Origin: JAWWPY01 sp033854735
GTDB lineage: Bacteria > Actinomycetota > Actinomycetes > Streptosporangiales > Streptosporangiaceae
Assembly: GCA_033854735.1 (NCBI GenBank)
Contig: JAWWPY010000512.1
Location: 1-64,000 of the forward strand
Reading direction: 5' to 3'
Length of the DNA: 64,000 bases
Part shown: piece by piece, positions 50,061 to 58,115 of the stretch
Layout: the number at the start of each line of letters is the position of its first letter
Position numbering within the stretch: position 1 is the stretch's first letter
Position numbers and translations under genes: made by a program
Notes under the pieces: model-generated
What the model saw: the letters and a program-made list of their open reading frames with translations, nothing else
Databases searched by the model: none
What the model was told of the DNA's origin: nothing

Positions 50061-50422
50061 TAGGGCGGGCTCTCCTCCGGAGCCAGCCTGCCGGCCGACG
50101 TCTCGGTCGCTGCCGACGCCGCGGCCGCGACCGTCGCAGCCGATGGTGATCCCGCGGCCGCCGCGTTCGCCTCGTCGCCGGGTAGGTCGTCGAACAGGTG
50201 CTTGCGCATGAAGTTGCGCGGGTTCAGGTCGTTCACGTCGAATTCGGAGAACTCGGGGCCGAGGCCCTCGCGCAGGTCGGCGGTGGCCCCCTCCGCCATC
50301 CGCCGCAGCTCACGCAGGGCCCTTCCGGCCTGGGCCGCGACCTTGGGCAGCCGCTCCGGCCCGAAGACGATAATGGCGATCACAGCGAGCACCAGCAGCT
50401 TGCCGACGGACAGGTCAAACAC
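50042..50422 (-). CDS. tatB: Sec-independent translocase protein TatB
   Basis: Part of the twin-arginine export machine, which moves folded proteins. The 126-residue protein has one N-terminal membrane helix (residues 5-21, VGKLLVLAVIAIIVFGP), then the TatA/B motif FGPERLPKVAAQAGRALRELRRMAEGA, and a long Ala/Pro/Glu-rich tail. Length and location (next to sigE-rseA) support TatB and not TatA. No tatC is near. Confidence 0.95.
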   Translation of the reverse strand: MFDLSVGKLLVLAVIAIIVFGPERLPKVAAQAGRALRELRRMAEGATADLREGLGPEFSEFDVNDLNPRNFMRKHLFDDLPGDEANAAAAGSPSAATVAAAASAATETSAGRLAPEESPPYDAEAT

Positions 50423-50497
50423 TCAGATCTCCAGCGAAAGTCTCCAGCGAAAGCGAAGCCGCACCGCAGGTGTGTCCACTCTAACCGGCCAGCCTGT

Positions 50498-51727
50498 TCA
50501 TCGGAACGGGTCGGCCCACGAGACCACCCGGTGCAGGCCGCGAACCAGCCGGGCGATCACTCCCGGCCTGGCATCGTGCGGCAGCGCGCCGATCACCTGG
50601 TCGACGGTCTGCTCAGGGGCATCGGCGATCACCGTGTACACGAAACCGCCCGCGGACCAGGCAACGCTGCTGTCATCGGGGTCGGCCGTGTAGACATGCT
50701 GCCCGCGCCGTGCCACCTCGGACCAGCCGCTGAGCGCGGCGGGCAGGTGGCCACGCTGCACGAACAGCGACACCACCGAGAGCCCATCGGAGTAGGTGAG
50801 CTCGACGACCGCGCCCGAGGCGGTGACGGTGCGGCTGGCCTCGAACTGGGTGAGCCGGCCCGGCAGCGGCCCGGGCAGCGGCCAGCCTCGCGCCCGGAGC
50901 CGGGCCAACTGGGCCCGGGACATCGGGCTGCTCCGCGGCTTGGCGCCGGCGGCGGGCGCACCGGACGCGGCATAGGTGCCCAGCGTCAGGTCGATGAACG
51001 AATCATCGCTGATCACCCGGGCATGGGCATCGAAAACCTGGCGCCGCAACGGAAGCTTCGTGGCATTGTCCAGCCAGAATCGCGCGGCCAGTTGACCGCT
51101 GGTCCGGCGCACCGCCACGACCTGGGCGGCCCGGCCATCCGCGAGGCCCGCTCCGGCGATCGTCACCTGGTAGTTGGCGCCGAGCAGGATGACCATCTGC
51201 TGGGTCACGCCGAGAATCGGCGCCGGATTCTGCCCGTCGCCGTCGGCGTCGCTGTCGGTGCCATTGTCCGCGATCTGGATCAGCGCTGCACGGCCCTGCT
51301 TGTGCCAGACATCCACCACGGAGACGCGGCGGCCGGCCGGGCTCAGCGACGCGATGATCTGGACCCCCTGGTAGGCCAGGCTCTGGCAGGCGGCAGCGGC
51401 CTCGCTGAGCAGCCTCAGGCCGACGCCGGTGGCCTGCCCGATCCTGGCCTGCCCGAGCCCCCGTGCTGCCCCGAGCCCACGTGCTGCCCCGAGCCCCCGT
51501 GCTGCCCCGTCCGCCGCGATCGGCACAGCCAGCGGCCCGTTCCCGGCGGCTGGCCTGCCTGCGACGGCGCCTGCGGCTGGGCCGCCGCGCGCTGTCGCGT
51601 CCCGCGAGACCATGACACAACTGGTGGCGACCAGGCCGAGCACCACGGCGGCGCTGGCGATCCGCAGGTGGAGCGGATCCGGGTCGAGCGGGGCTCCACC
51701 ACGTTCCTGCGTGGCACGGGAGAACAT
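50498..51727 (-). CDS. MucB/RseB-like sigma-E regulatory protein
   Basis: A 409-residue extracytoplasmic protein with one N-terminal membrane helix (about 22-40, IASAAVVLGLVATSCVMV). The MucB/RseB N-terminal domain follows (LRLLSEAAAACQSLAYQGVQIIASLSPAGRRVSVVDVWHKQG), then a C-terminal MucB_RseB_C domain (SDGLSVVSLFVQRGHLPAAL). RseB sits on RseA in the envelope and blocks its proteolysis. An AARGLG repeat (18-bp units, 51455-51508) lengthens the linker. It lies third in the sigE operon, where mycobacteria carry the protease htrA. Confidence 0.85.
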   Translation of the reverse strand: MFSRATQERGGAPLDPDPLHLRIASAAVVLGLVATSCVMVSRDATARGGPAAGAVAGRPAAGNGPLAVPIAADGAARGLGAARGLGAARGLGQARIGQATGVGLRLLSEAAAACQSLAYQGVQIIASLSPAGRRVSVVDVWHKQGRAALIQIADNGTDSDADGDGQNPAPILGVTQQMVILLGANYQVTIAGAGLADGRAAQVVAVRRTSGQLAARFWLDNATKLPLRRQVFDAHARVISDDSFIDLTLGTYAASGAPAAGAKPRSSPMSRAQLARLRARGWPLPGPLPGRLTQFEASRTVTASGAVVELTYSDGLSVVSLFVQRGHLPAALSGWSEVARRGQHVYTADPDDSSVAWSAGGFVYTVIADAPEQTVDQVIGALPHDARPGVIARLVRGLHRVVSWADPFR

Positions 51728-51743
51728 CCGTTAACTCACGGCC

Positions 51744-52223
51744 CTAGGGAACGGTGGCTGGCATGGGGGCGGCAGTGGCTGACGGGGCCACCGGCAGGTC
51801 CCCGGTGACGATCGCACGCTGCATCATGTACAGGTCAACCGCGGGGGTGACTTTCGGCCCGGACGGCTGCTGGTCGCCACCACCGACCACGAACGCCGTA
51901 GTGCCCAGGCTGACCACGACGATGGTGAAGATTCCCGCCGCGAGGTAGCGCACCGGCGGGTACCGGTGGCCGGCCCGCCAGGCGGCCCGGCTTCCCCACG
52001 GACTCCGCTCATCCGCCGCGGCCATCGCCATCAGGCGCCCGGTCAGCGCCGTGTCCGCCATTGCCTCGCCCAGGGCGTGGATTCGCTGCTTCAGGGCCCG
52101 CAACGCGATCGCCTCACCCCGGCATTCATCGCAGCCGGCCAAGTGCGCGAGGACCCGGTCGCGCTCGAAGTCGCTCAGCTCGCTGTCGATCAGGGCGGAC
52201 AGCCGCTGCCCCAGATGGCTCAT
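51744..52223 (-). CDS. rseA: Anti-sigma factor RseA with zinc-binding motif
   Basis: A 159-residue anti-sigma factor: N-terminal zinc-binding HLAGCDEC (His27, Cys31, Cys34), one membrane helix (about 92-114) and a periplasm-facing C-terminus. It binds SigE and releases it on envelope stress. Its start overlaps the sigE stop by 4 bp, so the stoichiometry is coupled. Confidence 0.93.
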   Translation of the reverse strand: MSHLGQRLSALIDSELSDFERDRVLAHLAGCDECRGEAIALRALKQRIHALGEAMADTALTGRLMAMAAADERSPWGSRAAWRAGHRYPPVRYLAAGIFTIVVVSLGTTAFVVGGGDQQPSGPKVTPAVDLYMMQRAIVTGDLPVAPSATAAPMPATVP

Positions 52224-53041
52224 TGGTCACCGGCCAAGGGCGCGGCCACCGGGGACGCGGGCACGGGGGACTCGAGCACTGGGGACTCGAGCACCGGGGA
52301 CGCCGATAGGGGCGACACGGACGCGGGGGTCGCGGGCCCGGACGACGCCCGCGCGGGGGACGCGGAGGCGGGGGTCGCGGGCACGGAGGACGCACGCACG
52401 GAGGACGCTGGCACGGAGGACGCACGCGCTGGGGACGCTGCCACGGAGGACGCGGGCTCGGGAGACGCGGGCACGGAGGACGCGGATCCGGCGCGGCGCG
52501 GGCGGCGGTGGCCGAGGGCGGCCCTGAGCTGAGCGCGGCCCCGGTGGATGCGGCTGCGGACCGTGCCGAGCTTCACGCCGAGGGTCTCGGCGATCTCCTC
52601 ATAGGACAATCCCTCGATGTCGCAGAGCACCACGGCGGCCCGGTACTCGGGGGCCAGCGCCTTCAGCGCGGCCTGGATATCTCCATCCAGGTGACGGTCG
52701 TCGAAGGCCTGCGCAGGCGTCGGCTCGCCACCACTCAGCCACTGCGCACTCTCATCGCCGAGCCCCTCGAACCTGATCCGCTGCTTGCGCCGGGCCATGT
52801 CGAGGAAGAGGTTGGTGGTGATCCGGTGCAGCCAGCCTTCAAACGTGCCCGGCGTGTAGCTGGACAGGGAGCGGAACACCCGTACGAAGACCTCCTGGGT
52901 GAGGTCTTCGGCGTCATGGGTGTTGCCGGTGAGACGGTACGCCAGGCGGTAGACGCGGGCCGAGTGCTGGCGGACGACCTCTTCCCACGTTGGGGGCGTC
53001 CATTCAGGCACCGCACCCGCCGACTGGCTGGTCTGGCCCAC
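52220..53041 (-). CDS. sigE: ECF sigma factor SigE with a repetitive C-terminal extension
   Basis: A 273-residue envelope-stress sigma factor. Region 2 is about 22-90 (RVYRLAYRLTGNTHDAEDLTQEVFVRVFRSL, WLHRITTNLFLDMARRKQR) and region 4 about 118-176 (LSYEEIAETLGVKLGTVRSRIHRGRAQLRAAL). Normal members end near residue 180; here about 90 residues of SSVPAS/SPVLE repeats follow, encoded by 15-bp units (52235-52490). The GTG at 53041 follows GAGAGGGAG; longer frames upstream read through the promoter. A SigE-type promoter lies just upstream, so it is probably self-activated. Confidence 0.93.
   Translation of the reverse strand: MGQTSQSAGAVPEWTPPTWEEVVRQHSARVYRLAYRLTGNTHDAEDLTQEVFVRVFRSLSSYTPGTFEGWLHRITTNLFLDMARRKQRIRFEGLGDESAQWLSGGEPTPAQAFDDRHLDGDIQAALKALAPEYRAAVVLCDIEGLSYEEIAETLGVKLGTVRSRIHRGRAQLRAALGHRRPRRAGSASSVPASPEPASSVAASPARASSVPASSVRASSVPATPASASPARASSGPATPASVSPLSASPVLESPVLESPVPASPVAAPLAGDQ
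52235..52490 (-). repeat. 15-bp tandem repeat encoding the SigE tail
   Basis: Units such as GGGGACTCGAGCACT and GGGGACGCGGGCACG, about 16 copies, mostly kept in frame. They continue to the last codons and into the overlap with rseA. Confidence 0.85.
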
Positions 53042-53070
53042 GACTTCTCCCTCTCGCAGCACGCAAGGGA

Positions 53071-53099
53071 CAACGCTCAAGCCGGCCCCTCTGGTTCCC
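53071..53099 (-). promoter_or_regulatory. Candidate SigE-dependent promoter of sigE
   Basis: On the minus strand, GGGAAC (53099-53094) and CGTTG (53075-53071) with 18 bases between match the ECF SigE consensus (GGAAC ... CGTT) apart from a spacer 1-2 bases longer than usual. It lies 30 bases before the sigE start. Confidence 0.5.
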
Positions 53100-53166
53100 A
53101 CGTTACGGCGCGTGACGATAAGCTGCCGCCCTGACAAGGTCAAACATGCACCGGGAGGCAGCAACC

Positions 53167-53802
53167 GTGAGCGCAAAGGCCAGCCTCGCCTACGTCGAGG
53201 AATACCTCGCCGAAGATGAGCCGCTGATGGCGGCCCGGGCTAGCGCGTCGGAGGTTGGCGGCGCGTCGCCAATAGGGCCGGCCGGGGGGGCGGCGTTGCG
53301 CTTCATCGCGGCCGCCATCAACGCCAGAACGGTGGTGGAGATCGGCACGGGATGTGGCACGTCGGGCATCTGGCTGCTCCGCGGCATGCGCCAGGACGCG
53401 GTGCTGACCAGCGTCGACGCCGAGCCTGAGCATCAGCGGCTGGCCCGCAAGGCGTTCACCGAGGCGGGCTTCGCCTCGAACCGCTACCGCCTGATCAGCG
53501 GCAAGGCCCTGGAGGTTCTTCCCCGCCTCACCGACGGCGCCTATGACATGGTGTTCTGCGACGCGGACAAACAGGAGTACCCGGACTATCTCGCCGCCGC
53601 GCTGCGCTTGTTGCGGCCGGGCGGGGTGGTGGCGTTCGACAACGCGCTCTGGGGCGGCCGGGTGGCCGACACTGCTCGCAGCGACCCGGACACTGTCGCG
53701 ATCAGGAACCTCTGCGATCAGGTCAGGGACGACGACCGGCTCGCGCCGGCGCTTCTGCCGGTCGGCGACGGCCTGCTCGTCGCGGTCAAGCGGGCTGGCT
53801 AG
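53167..53802 (+). CDS. SAM-dependent O-methyltransferase
   Basis: A 211-residue class I methyltransferase of the catechol/caffeoyl-CoA type: SAM loop VVEIGTGCGTSGIWLL (about 56-71), LTSVDAEPEHQRLARKAF, DMVFCDADKQEYPDYL and LRPGGVVAFDNALWGGRV. It is homologous to the gene next to sigE in mycobacteria (Rv1220c). The GTG at 53167 follows CGGGAGG; an ATG 21 bases earlier overlaps that site. Its stop overlaps the convergent pepA stop by 17 bp. Substrate unknown. Confidence 0.93.
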   Translation: MSAKASLAYVEEYLAEDEPLMAARASASEVGGASPIGPAGGAALRFIAAAINARTVVEIGTGCGTSGIWLLRGMRQDAVLTSVDAEPEHQRLARKAFTEAGFASNRYRLISGKALEVLPRLTDGAYDMVFCDADKQEYPDYLAAALRLLRPGGVVAFDNALWGGRVADTARSDPDTVAIRNLCDQVRDDDRLAPALLPVGDGLLVAVKRAG

Positions 53803-55342
53803 CACCAGCCCGTGCTTCACCACCCTGTGCTTCACCACAGAGCCAGCGGAGCAGCAAGGCGGCGCCGAACCCCGTCGCTCCCTTCGTGATCTCGCCGTCA
53901 TCGGCGGCGGCCCGCGCGGGCCCGGCGATGTCCAGATGAGCCCACCGCCGCTGGCCGGCGAACTCGCGGAGAAACAGGGCCGCGTCGATGGAGCCGGCCC
54001 GGCCGGCGCCGTGGGCGACATTCGCCAGGTCCGCAACCGAGGACTCGAGCCCGTCGCAGTACTCCTCGGCTAGCGGCATCAGCCACAACCGGTCTCCGCT
54101 AGCCTGCCCGGCCGCGAGCAGGCCCGCCGCGAGCGCGTCGTCGTTGGCGTACAGCGCGGCTATCATCGGGCCGAGCGCCACCTTGGCCGCGCCAGTCAGC
54201 GTCGCGATGTCCACCACCACGTCCGGATCAAGCACCTTGTCCGCGTAGGCGAGTGCATCGGCGAGGACCAGCCTGCCCTCGGCGTCGGTGTTGAGCACCT
54301 CGACGCTACGGCCGCCGTAATGGGTGATTACGTCCCCGATCCGCAGCGCCGACCCGGACGGCATGTTCTCCGCGGCAGCGACCAGGCCGGTTACCCGTGC
54401 GGTGACGCCCAGAGCGGCGAGTGCCGACATGACCGCGATCACCACCGCGCCGCCCGCCATGTCCGTCTTCATCAGCTTCATGTTGTCGGTCGGCTTCAGG
54501 GACAGTCCGCCGCTGTCGAAGGTGATGCCCTTGCCGACCAGCACCACATGGTGGCGGTAATCGGCCGGCTGATAGCTGAGTTCGATGAGGCGCGGCGGGC
54601 GCGCAGACCCCGAACCCACGCCAAGCAGGCCGCCGAAACCGCCGGACGCCAACTCGGCCTCGGTCCAGACTCTCGATGGCAAGCCGTGGCGCTGTGCGTG
54701 GCTCACGGCCTCCGCGGCCAGCCACGCCGGACTCTTGATGGACGACGGTGTGTTGCTGAGGTCCCGGGCCAGAGCCACCGCTCCGGCCACCGTGCTCGCC
54801 CGTTCCAGACACGTCTGGGCACGGTCCGCTGACCCAGCAACCAGGAGGCTGATCTGCGCCGGAGACTCGCCGGACGCCCCCGCGGACTTCATCGAGAAGC
54901 GGTACGAGCCGAGCAGCAGCCCTTCCACGAAGGCATGCATGCCTTCGTCAGGCTCGTCGAGGACCACCGTGGTGACCGCGGAGCGCCCGGCGGGCACCTG
55001 GCGGCCCAGTGCCGCACCGGCCTTCCGCAGTGCCCCCGGCGAACGGTCCCCCACGCCAAGGAAGACAACGCGGCTCGCCCCGGAGCCCACGCCCGCGACC
55101 GACTGGCTGACCTCGCCGGCCCGGCCGGTCATCTCCGCAGTGCCGATGACCCCGGCCGTATCCGCGCCGAGGTATGCGTCAAGATCGGCTGCCCCGGCAC
55201 CCAGGACAGTCCCTGGGGGCTCAACCGGCACCGCGATCACCGCCGGAGCCTGGATCGCGCCCTGGGCCACCGCACCGAGATACTCACCGAGGGGATGCGG
55301 GCGGCCTGCAGGTGTAACGGCTACCTGGACTTCGATCGGCAA
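53786..55342 (-). CDS. pepA: Leucyl aminopeptidase (M17)
   Basis: Removes N-terminal residues from peptides. The 518-residue protein has an N-terminal Macro-like domain and the M17 C-terminal domain with all metal residues: GKGITFDSGGLSLK (Lys), KTDMAGGA (Asp), NTDAEGRLVLADAL (Asp, Glu) and AKVALGPMIAALYAN. Two-metal aminopeptidases may also bind DNA in some species. Its start is 3 bases from the DUF3117 stop, so it is probably co-transcribed with it. Confidence 0.96.
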   Translation of the reverse strand: MPIEVQVAVTPAGRPHPLGEYLGAVAQGAIQAPAVIAVPVEPPGTVLGAGAADLDAYLGADTAGVIGTAEMTGRAGEVSQSVAGVGSGASRVVFLGVGDRSPGALRKAGAALGRQVPAGRSAVTTVVLDEPDEGMHAFVEGLLLGSYRFSMKSAGASGESPAQISLLVAGSADRAQTCLERASTVAGAVALARDLSNTPSSIKSPAWLAAEAVSHAQRHGLPSRVWTEAELASGGFGGLLGVGSGSARPPRLIELSYQPADYRHHVVLVGKGITFDSGGLSLKPTDNMKLMKTDMAGGAVVIAVMSALAALGVTARVTGLVAAAENMPSGSALRIGDVITHYGGRSVEVLNTDAEGRLVLADALAYADKVLDPDVVVDIATLTGAAKVALGPMIAALYANDDALAAGLLAAGQASGDRLWLMPLAEEYCDGLESSVADLANVAHGAGRAGSIDAALFLREFAGQRRWAHLDIAGPARAAADDGEITKGATGFGAALLLRWLCGEAQGGEARAGASQPA

Positions 55343-55345
55343 GGC

Positions 55346-55513
55346 TCAGCCCGTGACGGACTTGAGCGCGTCCCCGAGCCTGACGGCTTCGTCTGCCGAC
55401 AACTCGACCACCAGCCGCCCGCCGCCCTCGAGCGGGACACGCATCACGATGCCGCGCCCCTCCTTAGTGACTTCGAGCGGACCGTCACCCGTCCGCGGCT
55501 TCATCGCCGCCAT
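55346..55513 (-). CDS. DUF3117 family protein
   Basis: A 55-residue protein found across actinobacteria: MKPRTGDGPLEVTKEGRGIV (residues 4-23), MRVPLEGGGRLVVELSADEA, LGDALKSV. Homologous to M. tuberculosis Rv1211. Its function is unknown. The upstream ATG (55513) or the one three codons later may be used. It directly precedes pepA. Confidence 0.92.
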   Translation of the reverse strand: MAAMKPRTGDGPLEVTKEGRGIVMRVPLEGGGRLVVELSADEAVRLGDALKSVTG

Positions 55514-55952
55514 TCCGCATCCCCTTCCTGCTTGGGGCCGCCTGAGACCTCGCGGAGGCCTGCCGCACCGGGATCCCGGCGCCTGCGGCGGGTCCGGCCA
55601 CTCACAGCCGTGTCGATCATTACCTCTATTATCCAGAGTTCCGGCCGTCAGTGGTAATGATCAGCTCTCCCTGGCGGCCCGCTGGCACCGCTTGTGCCCC
55701 ACCGCACGCCCCGCCGCACCGGCAATTGTGCTCCCGCGCCGGGCAATTGCGCCGCCTCGCCGACCACGAATCCCGTTAATACAGTCACCTAGCGTGCGGG
55801 AGCCTGGGAGGCAACGGGCCGGGTTCGTGCGGCGAGCCGGCCCGTCCCTTGCCTGCCACCGCATGTTTCGTGGACTGTTGTCTGCGGATGGCACGGACAG
55901 CCGGCCCGGACCCACCAGGGAAGCCCTCCCCCAGAACGCAAAGGAGACGCCC
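55514..55952. other. Intergenic region with an 11-bp inverted repeat
   Basis: 439 bases between the divergent DUF3117 and enoyl-CoA hydratase genes. No gene is supported. An inverted repeat TGATCATTACC (55614) and GGTAATGATCA (55653), 28 bases apart, is a possible operator. Near its end (55941) a site AAAGGAGA precedes the hydratase. Confidence 0.6.
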
Positions 55953-56738
55953 GTGACCGACAGCGTGCGCTGGGATGTCGACGGAGCAGTGGCCACCATC
56001 ACGCTGAACCGCCCCGAGGCCAGGAACGCGCTCACCGCCGAGATGAAAACGGCGCTGCTCGCCGCGCTGCGCCAGGTGGCAGAGGCCGCGGAGGTTCGCG
56101 CGGTCGTCATCACCGGCGCCGGGCCGGGTTTCTGCGCGGGCCAGGACCTGAAGGAGCACGCCGAGATCCTCGAGGCAGGCGAGGTGGCGACCGACACTGT
56201 CCGGCTTCACTACAACCCCATAGTCATGACCATCACGACCATGCCCAAGCCGGTGGTCGCAGCCGTCAACGGGATCGCCGCCGGGGCAGGCGCCGGACTG
56301 GCACTCGCTTGCGACTTCCGCATCGCGGCCCGGCAGGCCAGCCTGCTCATGGCGTTCGCGCGGGTGGGGCTGGGGGCCGACTCAGGAGTCTCGTGGACAA
56401 TACAGCGGCTGGCCGGCATCGGCCGGGCGACCGAGTTGCTCATGCTGGCGGAGCCCCTGGAGGCGACCCGGGCGCTTGAATACGGGCTGGTCACATCGGT
56501 GGTCGAGGCTGCCGACCTGCCCGCTGCCGCGAGAGGGCTGGCCGACCGGCTGGCGGCCGGGCCGACCGCGGCGTACGCGGCGATCAAGAAGGCACTGCTT
56601 TACTCGGCAGGCCATGGGCTGGCCGAGTCCCTGGAGGCGGAGGCGGACCTGCAGGCGCTGGCGGGGCGCACCGCCGACCACCGGGCGGCCACGCTCGCCT
56701 TCATCAACAAGCAGCAGCCCCAGTTCGAGGGCAGGTAG
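55953..56738 (+). CDS. Enoyl-CoA hydratase/isomerase family protein
   Basis: A 261-residue crotonase-fold protein: ITLNRPEARNALTAEMKTAL (residues 18-37), oxyanion-hole GAGPGFCAGQDLKEHA, MPKPVVAAVNGIAAGAGAGLALACDFRIAA and FARVGLGADSGVSW. The last motif is like PaaG (ring-epoxide isomerase, DSG), where the catalytic Asp is in this position, so phenylacetate-type chemistry is a possibility. No other paa genes are present. The GTG at 55953 follows AAAGGAG. Confidence 0.9.
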   Translation: MTDSVRWDVDGAVATITLNRPEARNALTAEMKTALLAALRQVAEAAEVRAVVITGAGPGFCAGQDLKEHAEILEAGEVATDTVRLHYNPIVMTITTMPKPVVAAVNGIAAGAGAGLALACDFRIAARQASLLMAFARVGLGADSGVSWTIQRLAGIGRATELLMLAEPLEATRALEYGLVTSVVEAADLPAAARGLADRLAAGPTAAYAAIKKALLYSAGHGLAESLEAEADLQALAGRTADHRAATLAFINKQQPQFEGR

Positions 56739-56773
56739 GGGCTCAGGCGGCCCGGGAGCCAGTGCTGATTGGG

Positions 56774-57646
56774 TCAGCCTCCGGCGGCCTTCCGGGCACT
56801 GTCCAGTTCCTCGTGCCTGCAGACGATCTGCTCGGCTGCCTCGACCAGGTCGTAAAAGGCCCGGCACTCGCGATGGCCATCGCGCATGGTCCACGAGACC
56901 ACCCGGCTGCGGCACCACACCGTCAGATCGCGCCTGATGGACAGCACGGACATGCCCGAGGCCGGCGCATCGGCACGCACGATCTGATCGCCGATCCCAC
57001 GCTCGTCGAGCATCAACTGAAGCTCGCTGGCCGCCTCGCAGGAGCCAGGCTGCGGGCCGTGAAACCGGTCCAGGGCGCGGGCCACCGGCACCGGCACCGC
57101 GAACCAGACCGCCTTGCCCGGGACCTTCCAGCCGCCCAGCCGGGCGCGAGTCGGGTGGTGACCCCAACGGCCCTCCGACAGCCCCTCGACGACCCGCAGC
57201 CCCCGGCCGTTTTCAGAATCTGCGGTGCCACCGGCGGGATCCGCGGCGCCACCGGCGGGATCAGGTGCGACGCCGAGCTTCCATCCGGGCAGCGAGTCGA
57301 AGAGCTTGCAGACCAGTTCCTGCTGGCCGCCCATGCGGCGCAGGTACAGCCACAGCTCGGGCATCCCGGCCGCCGGGCGGCCGGGACTGCCGTGAAACTG
57401 GATGTTCGCATGGGCGTGAAGGGTGTTCGCGGCCAGTTCGCTGGCCATCGTCGCGCCGTCGTGCGCCACATCAGGAGGAAGGCCGACACCCTCGGCCGCC
57501 TGGCGGAAGAGCCTCCGGGCGACGGCGGCGCAGGTGGCATCGAGTGGCAGGGCAGCGGCGGCGCAGCCGCCCACAGCGACGGCCGTGACCGGATCGTTCA
57601 CCGGCCGGGGAACATGCGGCTCGGCGATGGCAAGCGACCCGAACAT
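56774..57646 (-). CDS. ATP-binding regulatory protein (HATPase_c, AbaA-like)
   Basis: A 290-residue protein with a GHKL ATPase fold: N-box DGATMASELAANTLHAHA (about 63-80) and a G-box ENGRGLRVVEGLSEGRWGHHP (about 144-164), then a C-terminal half without a kinase histidine domain. Such proteins act as anti-sigma or developmental regulators and often sit next to WhiJ- and BldB-like genes. The DPAGG segment repeats. It shares its strand with DUF397 and XRE genes. Confidence 0.85.
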   Translation of the reverse strand: MFGSLAIAEPHVPRPVNDPVTAVAVGGCAAAALPLDATCAAVARRLFRQAAEGVGLPPDVAHDGATMASELAANTLHAHANIQFHGSPGRPAAGMPELWLYLRRMGGQQELVCKLFDSLPGWKLGVAPDPAGGAADPAGGTADSENGRGLRVVEGLSEGRWGHHPTRARLGGWKVPGKAVWFAVPVPVARALDRFHGPQPGSCEAASELQLMLDERGIGDQIVRADAPASGMSVLSIRRDLTVWCRSRVVSWTMRDGHRECRAFYDLVEAAEQIVCRHEELDSARKAAGG

Positions 57647-57840
57647 GATCTTCAGCCTTCCCGGGCGTTAACCCCTGTGAAGCTCAGATTACGAGTCGTG
57701 CCCGCCCAGTGCAACGATATGAGATGGGATGGAGCGATTTTGACGGTTCGTTTACGGCTTCTACCCGCAGCGGTACAGTCGCACACGTGGCGACGCACGG
57801 CGATGCCCGCCATGGCCTTGAGACAGGCGCAACCATAGGA

Positions 57841-57870
57841 GAATCCCCCGGGTGGCAGCCCGGGGGATTC
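57841..57870 (-). terminator. Hairpin terminator after the DUF397 gene
   Basis: 12-bp arms GAATCCCCCGGG (57841-57852) and CCCGGGGGATTC (57859-57870) with a 6-base loop. It lies just past the DUF397 stop (57894) and upstream of the ATP-binding gene, which fits separation of the two transcripts. Confidence 0.75.
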
Positions 57871-57893
57871 TTCGCGGTGTGCTCCGAGAGGGG

Positions 57894-58112
57894 TCAGCCC
57901 GCAGCGCGGGCATCCAGGTCGTAGCGGCCCGCCTTGGCGTCGGCCAGGAAAGCCGCGAAGGCCCCCCGGCCGATGACGTGCGCGCCCCCTTCGGGGCGCT
58001 TGCTGTCCCGGACGGCGATGACGCCCGAGAGGTTGGCGGCGACTTCCACGCAACCCCCATTGAAGGAACTGCTGCGGGCCTTCCGCCAGGCTGCTTGAGA
58101 CAGGTCGGTCAT
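57894..58112 (-). CDS. DUF397 (BldB/WhiJ-partner type) protein
   Basis: A 72-residue protein with the DUF397 pattern: LSQAAWRKARSSSFNGGCVEVA (residues 4-25), VIAVRDSKRPEGGAHVIGRGAFAAFLADAKAGRYDLD. Proteins of this family pair with WhiJ-type regulators, as here 4 bases downstream of the XRE gene. The partner relation is known from Streptomyces; the exact action here is inference. Confidence 0.93.
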   Translation of the reverse strand: MTDLSQAAWRKARSSSFNGGCVEVAANLSGVIAVRDSKRPEGGAHVIGRGAFAAFLADAKAGRYDLDARAAG

Positions 58113-58115
58113 GAT

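Noticed and set aside
50198..51808. A 536-residue plus-strand frame opposite tatB and the RseB-like gene.
   Set aside because: It contains Arg/Gly/Gln-rich shadow sequence with no domain; the opposite strand has a coherent operon.
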